A stretch of DNA of 9,231 bases, from assembly GCA_049642385.1 (NCBI GenBank), contig JBAROU010000121.1:1-9231 (forward strand), given 5' to 3'. A model generated the notes under the pieces. It was not told the DNA's origin, made no database searches, and was given only the letters and a program-made list of their open reading frames with translations. The translations under genes were made by a program, and so were the position numbers. The DNA comes from JBAROU01 sp049642385. GTDB lineage: Bacteria > Chloroflexota > Dehalococcoidia > DSTF01 > RBG-16-68-14. Positions 5,589-9,231 of this stretch are shown here, in pieces. Numbering within the stretch: the first letter of the stretch is position 1; the number at the start of each line of letters is the position of its first letter.

Positions 5589-6200
5589 ATGGCTGCATCC
5601 ACCACTCCAGCCAGGTCAGAACGGCGCGAGCGTCTCCGCACCGCCCGCCGCGAGGCGATCCTGTCCGCCGCTCGTGAGGTCTTCGCGCAAAAAGGCTTCG
5701 AGGGTACGACGATCGCTGATGTTGCCCGCGAGGCCGGCGTTGCGTCCGGCACCGTCTACCTGTACTTCCCCTCGAAGCTCGATATCTTCGCCGCGCTGAA
5801 CGCGCGTCTGTTCGAGGTCATCATCGGCGCGATGAACCAGGTCGGCGCGCCGCCTACCGTCCGGGGCGGCACTCGCACGCGCATCCACGCCATCTTCGAG
5901 TCGTGCAGTGAGCACCGCGACCTGCTCCGGCTCGTGTTCCTGAACCCGGACCCGCGCACGGAAGTCGCCCGCCGCATGCGCCGCGCCGACGAAGAGCGGC
6001 TCAAGCCGCTCGCCCAGATTTTCCAGCAAGGCATCGCCGCCGGCACTGTTCGCCAGAGCGATCCCAAGCTCCTCGCCAAGCTGGTCAATGGGCTGGTGAT
6101 TACCGCCCTCTACCAGTGCTTCGTCCAGTCCGACGGGCGCGATGTGGATGTCTACAAGGAGACGGTCACTGAGATGATCGTAGGCGGTCTCACGCCCTAG
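5589..6200 (+). CDS. TetR/AcrR-family transcriptional regulator
   Basis: This is a 203-residue DNA-binding repressor of the TetR type. Residues ~18-66 are the classic N-terminal domain: RREAILSAAREVFAQKGFEG, then TTIADVAREAGVASGTVYLYF, where the second and third helices form the helix-turn-helix, then PSKLDIFAAL. The remaining ~130 residues are the variable helical ligand-binding and dimer domain (CSEHRDLLRLVFLN, LLAKLVNGLVITALYQCFV), which does not reveal the ligand. Length is normal for the family. The start at ATG 5589 keeps the usual short Arg-rich arm before helix 1; no good ribosome binding site precedes it, which fits a near-leaderless transcript from the candidate promoter at 5527-5574. 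It converges with the ABC permease gene, the stops being 12 bases apart. Control of that permease is plausible from adjacency, but the permease promoter lies outside the window. Confidence 0.93.
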   Translation: MAASTTPARSERRERLRTARREAILSAAREVFAQKGFEGTTIADVAREAGVASGTVYLYFPSKLDIFAALNARLFEVIIGAMNQVGAPPTVRGGTRTRIHAIFESCSEHRDLLRLVFLNPDPRTEVARRMRRADEERLKPLAQIFQQGIAAGTVRQSDPKLLAKLVNGLVITALYQCFVQSDGRDVDVYKETVTEMIVGGLTP

Positions 6201-6204
6201 GGGC

Positions 6205-6220
6205 ACGAGTCGTCACTCGT
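6205..6220. terminator. Small hairpin between convergent genes
   Basis: ACGAGT (6205-6210) and ACTCGT (6215-6220) form a perfect 6-bp stem around a CGTC loop. It overlaps the stop codon of the permease and lies five bases after the stop of the TetR gene. The position suits a bidirectional terminator, but the stem is short and no T-run follows in either direction. Confidence 0.3.
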
Positions 6221-9200
6221 ACCGCAGCGCCTCGGCGATCGGGACGCTGGCCGCCTGTCGCGACGGGATAAACGTCATCACCAGCGTAGCTCCCATGGCG
6301 AAGCCACTGATCATCAATATCCGGAACCAGGGGATAACGTAGCTGGCCTCGGCTGGGAACTCGTCGCTCGTGACGAGGAAGAACGACAACCAGATCGCCA
6401 GCCCCACGCCCGATAAGATGCCGAGCAGTGTGACGAACGACGACTCCAACACGAAGCTCAGCGCCACCGTGCTTCGCTTGTAGCCCACCGCGCGCAGCAT
6501 CCCGATCTGCTGTCGCCGCTCGACGACGGTGCGGAACGCCGTGACACCGACGGCGGCGATGCCGACGAACAGCCCCAGCGCGACGAATCCCTGCATCAGC
6601 AGGAAGAAGTTGCGGAAGAGCGCCTGGTTATCTTCGACGATCTTCTTCAGTGAGTCCGCCTGCGCGCCGATGCTCAGCAGCGACGCTTCGATTTCCCGCG
6701 CGGCATGCTTCGCGTCGTCTGGGTTCCTTAGACTGACAAGGTGTCGCGACAGCAGCGGCGCGCCGAAGACATCCGTGAACTTTTGATCATTGATGTAGAT
6801 GCCGAAGAAGCTCGCGCTCGCCCCGATATCGATCACGCCGATGACCTGGACCTGATACGCCTTGCCCGTGATCGGGTCTCGCACTTCGATCGTGATCGGA
6901 TCGAACTCATTGTCGTTGCGATCGATTCCTGAGACCGTGAACTGGTCTCCGCCGAAGTTGAACCCGCCCCCTAGCGAGAAGCTGTCGATCAACGCCACGC
7001 TCGGGTCGTTGGCGAGCTTTTCCCAAACAGCTCGATCGCTCTCGAAACCTACAGCGCGGGCGCGCAGAGGGATGTCTCCGCCCAGCGCGAAGCCACGGCT
7101 GGCTCCGAAGACGGGGTACGGCGTGAAGTCGCCGCTTTTCGCCTTCCCACCCTTCTTCACCTCCGTCACCTCGGACTGCCCGGCCAGGCTCACGGTGCCC
7201 TCAGCCCGGAAGGTGTTTTGCACGCTGGAGCCGGCCTGGTTCAGCGCGGTGGAGAGGCTGCCGATCGGGTTGCTCGGGTTTTCGTCCACCACGACGTCCC
7301 AGCCTCCGCGCGCAGAATCGTCCAGGAACAGGCGATTGAAGTTCGTGTTCATCGCCGACATCATCGTCAGCGCGAACGTGACCAGCGAGATCATCGCGAG
7401 CGTCATTCCGGTGCGGAACTTGTTCGCGAGCGGGTAGGCGATCGCGGTGCGGATCGCCGGCAGGATCGAGCTGAACGAGTCGCCCATGCGCGAGACGCCC
7501 AGCAGCGCCAGGTCGGCGTTGTAGACCAGCACGAATGTCGAGGCGGTCACCATCGCCACGCCGCTCAAGAAGAACATCTCGATATCGCCATTCAGCTGCC
7601 CGAACAAGAACTCGAGCCGGTTCCCCGCCGTGAAGCCCCACAGCACGAGCAGCACCATCCCCGCCGTCGTGAGCGTTGGTCGCTCAGGGAAGCCGAAGAA
7701 GCGACCCACGATCGCGCCGCCGAAGATGATCAACGAGAAGCCGAGCGCGAATGGGAACGCCAGGTCGCTGGACAGGCCGAGGAGGACGAACAGGGCGCCC
7801 AGGATTATCCCGAGCAAGCCCGCAGCGAGCCACCTGCGTCCCATCCGGCCGCCGGACGGCTCCGGAATGTCGCGGATCGCGCGCACGATGTTCAGGTTCG
7901 ACGCGCGCCACGACGCGAATGTCACCGTCAGGAACGTCAGTACCACACCGACGCTGTACGCGACGATGACGCTGCGCAATGTGACGTGCGGCGTAATCGT
8001 GAAGAACTCTCCAAAGATCTGCCCCATGATCAACGCGATGCCAAACGCGACGAGCACGCCCAGTCCCGCCCCCACCATGGCGGCCAGCACGTTGTACGTC
8101 ATCCCCTCTGACATGAACATCTGGATCAGATGTCCGCGCTTCGTACCCACCGCTCGCGCCATCCCAAGCTCTGACTTGCGCTCCGCCGCCAGCATCACGA
8201 AGATCATCACGATCAGCAGCATCCCCGAAGCAATCGAGAACAACCCAAACACCACAAAGAAGGTGGTCATGAAGTTGCCCGCCTCTTCGGAGCTGTCCAC
8301 CAGGTCCTGCTTCACGCCGTAGACACTCAGGGAGATCTGGCCCGTTTGGGCGTCCTTCGGGGTCAGGCCCTCCGACTTGATGATCTGGCTCAAGCTGCGC
8401 TTCACGTCATCGCTCAGCTTGAGCCCGCCACGGACGTCGCCCTTGTTCGAGATGGCGATCGCGCTCACCTCACCTGGCCGCTCGAAGACCTCCTGAAGGG
8501 TATCGAGGCGGGTGACCAATCCGGCCTGCTCGCCGAAGTCACCTACGCCGGTGGTAAAGTGGTCCTCAACGATGTCAGCGACCGTGAACGTGTGCGCGTT
8601 GCCTTTGACGAAGACCTGCACGCTGTCTCCCTGCTGGGCGTCGAGCTTGTCCGCAAGGCTCTTGTTGAGCAGCACCTCATCGCGACTCAACGACGCGATA
8701 TCCAAGGTGTCCCCCGTGGTCACGGAGGTGATGTCGTCCTGAAAACCGTCCATGGAGTTCGCGTCCACGCCCACGAACGTGACGCGCGGTTCTTGCTGCT
8801 TTGCTCGGGAATCCTCCACCGGCACCTGTTCGAAAAGCACCGGCAGGAAGCCGTCGACGTTCTTGTCCTGCGCGACCGCCGGTCGCAGCTGCTCGACCAC
8901 GTCCATCGTGATTGTCGAGTCGATCTGGTTTGGCGGGCCGTCGTCCTCGCCTTGGCGCTGAATCACCATGTCGACGTTGCCCAGCAGCCGGTACGACTGT
9001 GCGGTCAAGCTGCGGTCCACGGTATCGCCCGTAGTGAGCGCCGCCGAGATGATCAGCGTGCTTAGCATCAGACCGATGATGATCAAGATAGTCTGGGCCG
9101 GACGGCGCGGAATGTTGCGCAGCCCGATCATGAACATGATCCGGTTGCGAGCGATTACGTAGGCGACGGTCGATAAGGAGATCGCCAGCAGTACCAGAAG

Positions 9201-9221
9201 TACCACCATAATGCCGGTCAT
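6213..9221 (-). CDS. ABC-type FtsX/MacB-family permease with two modules, probably incomplete at the right edge
   Basis: This protein of at least 1002 residues is the membrane part of an ABC system of the MacB/LolC/FtsX type, which moves or extracts lipids, lipoproteins or peptides using ATP hydrolysed by a partner. It has two similar modules. Each has a transmembrane helix, a large extracytoplasmic MacB-type domain (residues ~66-315 and ~625-870) and an FtsX core with several helices. The coupling-loop motif appears twice: ERKSELGMARAVGTKRGHL (347-365) and ERRQQIGMLRAVGYKRSTV (901-919). Helices lie near 4-24, 44-64, 318-345, 375-400, 416-436, 464-508, 517-533, 549-573, 603-623, 872-898, 924-950 and 966-986. 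The end, PSRQAASVPIAEALRYE, is typical of the family. The ATG at 9221 has no ribosome binding site in the ten bases left, and the frame stays open (GVP before Met), so the true start may be upstream. No ATPase gene is visible; one would be expected beyond 9231. Confidence 0.93.
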   Translation of the reverse strand: MTGIMVVLLVLLAISLSTVAYVIARNRIMFMIGLRNIPRRPAQTILIIIGLMLSTLIISAALTTGDTVDRSLTAQSYRLLGNVDMVIQRQGEDDGPPNQIDSTITMDVVEQLRPAVAQDKNVDGFLPVLFEQVPVEDSRAKQQEPRVTFVGVDANSMDGFQDDITSVTTGDTLDIASLSRDEVLLNKSLADKLDAQQGDSVQVFVKGNAHTFTVADIVEDHFTTGVGDFGEQAGLVTRLDTLQEVFERPGEVSAIAISNKGDVRGGLKLSDDVKRSLSQIIKSEGLTPKDAQTGQISLSVYGVKQDLVDSSEEAGNFMTTFFVVFGLFSIASGMLLIVMIFVMLAAERKSELGMARAVGTKRGHLIQMFMSEGMTYNVLAAMVGAGLGVLVAFGIALIMGQIFGEFFTITPHVTLRSVIVAYSVGVVLTFLTVTFASWRASNLNIVRAIRDIPEPSGGRMGRRWLAAGLLGIILGALFVLLGLSSDLAFPFALGFSLIIFGGAIVGRFFGFPERPTLTTAGMVLLVLWGFTAGNRLEFLFGQLNGDIEMFFLSGVAMVTASTFVLVYNADLALLGVSRMGDSFSSILPAIRTAIAYPLANKFRTGMTLAMISLVTFALTMMSAMNTNFNRLFLDDSARGGWDVVVDENPSNPIGSLSTALNQAGSSVQNTFRAEGTVSLAGQSEVTEVKKGGKAKSGDFTPYPVFGASRGFALGGDIPLRARAVGFESDRAVWEKLANDPSVALIDSFSLGGGFNFGGDQFTVSGIDRNDNEFDPITIEVRDPITGKAYQVQVIGVIDIGASASFFGIYINDQKFTDVFGAPLLSRHLVSLRNPDDAKHAAREIEASLLSIGAQADSLKKIVEDNQALFRNFFLLMQGFVALGLFVGIAAVGVTAFRTVVERRQQIGMLRAVGYKRSTVALSFVLESSFVTLLGILSGVGLAIWLSFFLVTSDEFPAEASYVIPWFRILMISGFAMGATLVMTFIPSRQAASVPIAEALRYE

Positions 9222-9231
9222 CGGGACGCCG

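Noticed and set aside
4472..5752. 426-residue minus-strand open frame across the enzyme, lipoprotein and TetR start
   Set aside because: It spans three plus-strand genes, is Arg/Ser/Ala-rich and low in complexity, and has no recognisable motif.
7218..8111. 297-residue plus-strand open frame opposite the permease
   Set aside because: It is Arg/His/Glu/Gln-rich throughout, typical of the reverse strand of a membrane-protein gene; the opposite frame has clear FtsX motifs.

Overview
The window is a stretch of high-G+C bacterial chromosome. Line 3481-3540, counted by hand, is 40/60 G+C. It carries housekeeping and envelope genes, with a lower-G+C patch in the middle (line 2401-2460 is 25/60). Lipoprotein-type and Sec-type export signals, a TetR regulator and a double-module FtsX/MacB permease all indicate Bacteria. 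The style (a small lipoprotein with a Gly/Thr/Pro/Ser linker, and a ~1000-residue permease) reminds me of Chloroflexota, possibly Dehalococcoidia, but that is a low-confidence inference from general resemblance. I see no RNA gene, transposase, CRISPR array or phage gene.

Layout. (1) 3-1133 (+): the C-terminal ~376 residues of an M16 zinc metalloprotease, cut by the left edge exactly at its HxxEH motif. (2) 1111-2779 (-): a compact run of three genes of lower G+C content, all apparently for exported or membrane-anchored proteins. In transcription order these are a Trp/Cys-rich secreted protein of unknown family, a membrane-anchored SurA-N-like protein with no visible PPIase domain, and a small single-pass membrane ORF that lacks a standard start codon. 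(3) 2780-3148: a 369-bp divergent intergenic region with several dyads, the best a 28-base perfect or near-perfect hairpin at 3034-3061. (4) 3149-5098 (+): a 649-residue alkaline-phosphatase-superfamily (nucleotide pyrophosphatase/phosphodiesterase-like) enzyme, with a 136-residue lipoprotein gene starting one base after it. (5) 5589-6200 (+): a TetR-family regulator, preceded by a tandem TTGACA repeat. (6) 6213-9221 (-): a long ABC-type FtsX/MacB permease, convergent with the TetR gene and probably continuing past the right edge.

Most notable: the phosphodiesterase carries all the expected metal ligands and the nucleophile of its superfamily, but in permuted order. The motif that is normally last (HG, followed by the DIAPT helix) lies in the N-terminal third, ahead of the motif that is normally first (LLDG), and no second copy follows SDHGM. 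This looks like a circularly permuted alkaline-phosphatase fold with a C-terminal beta-sandwich added. Second is the low-G+C three-gene operon, whose members together look like an exported cysteine-containing protein plus a folding helper.
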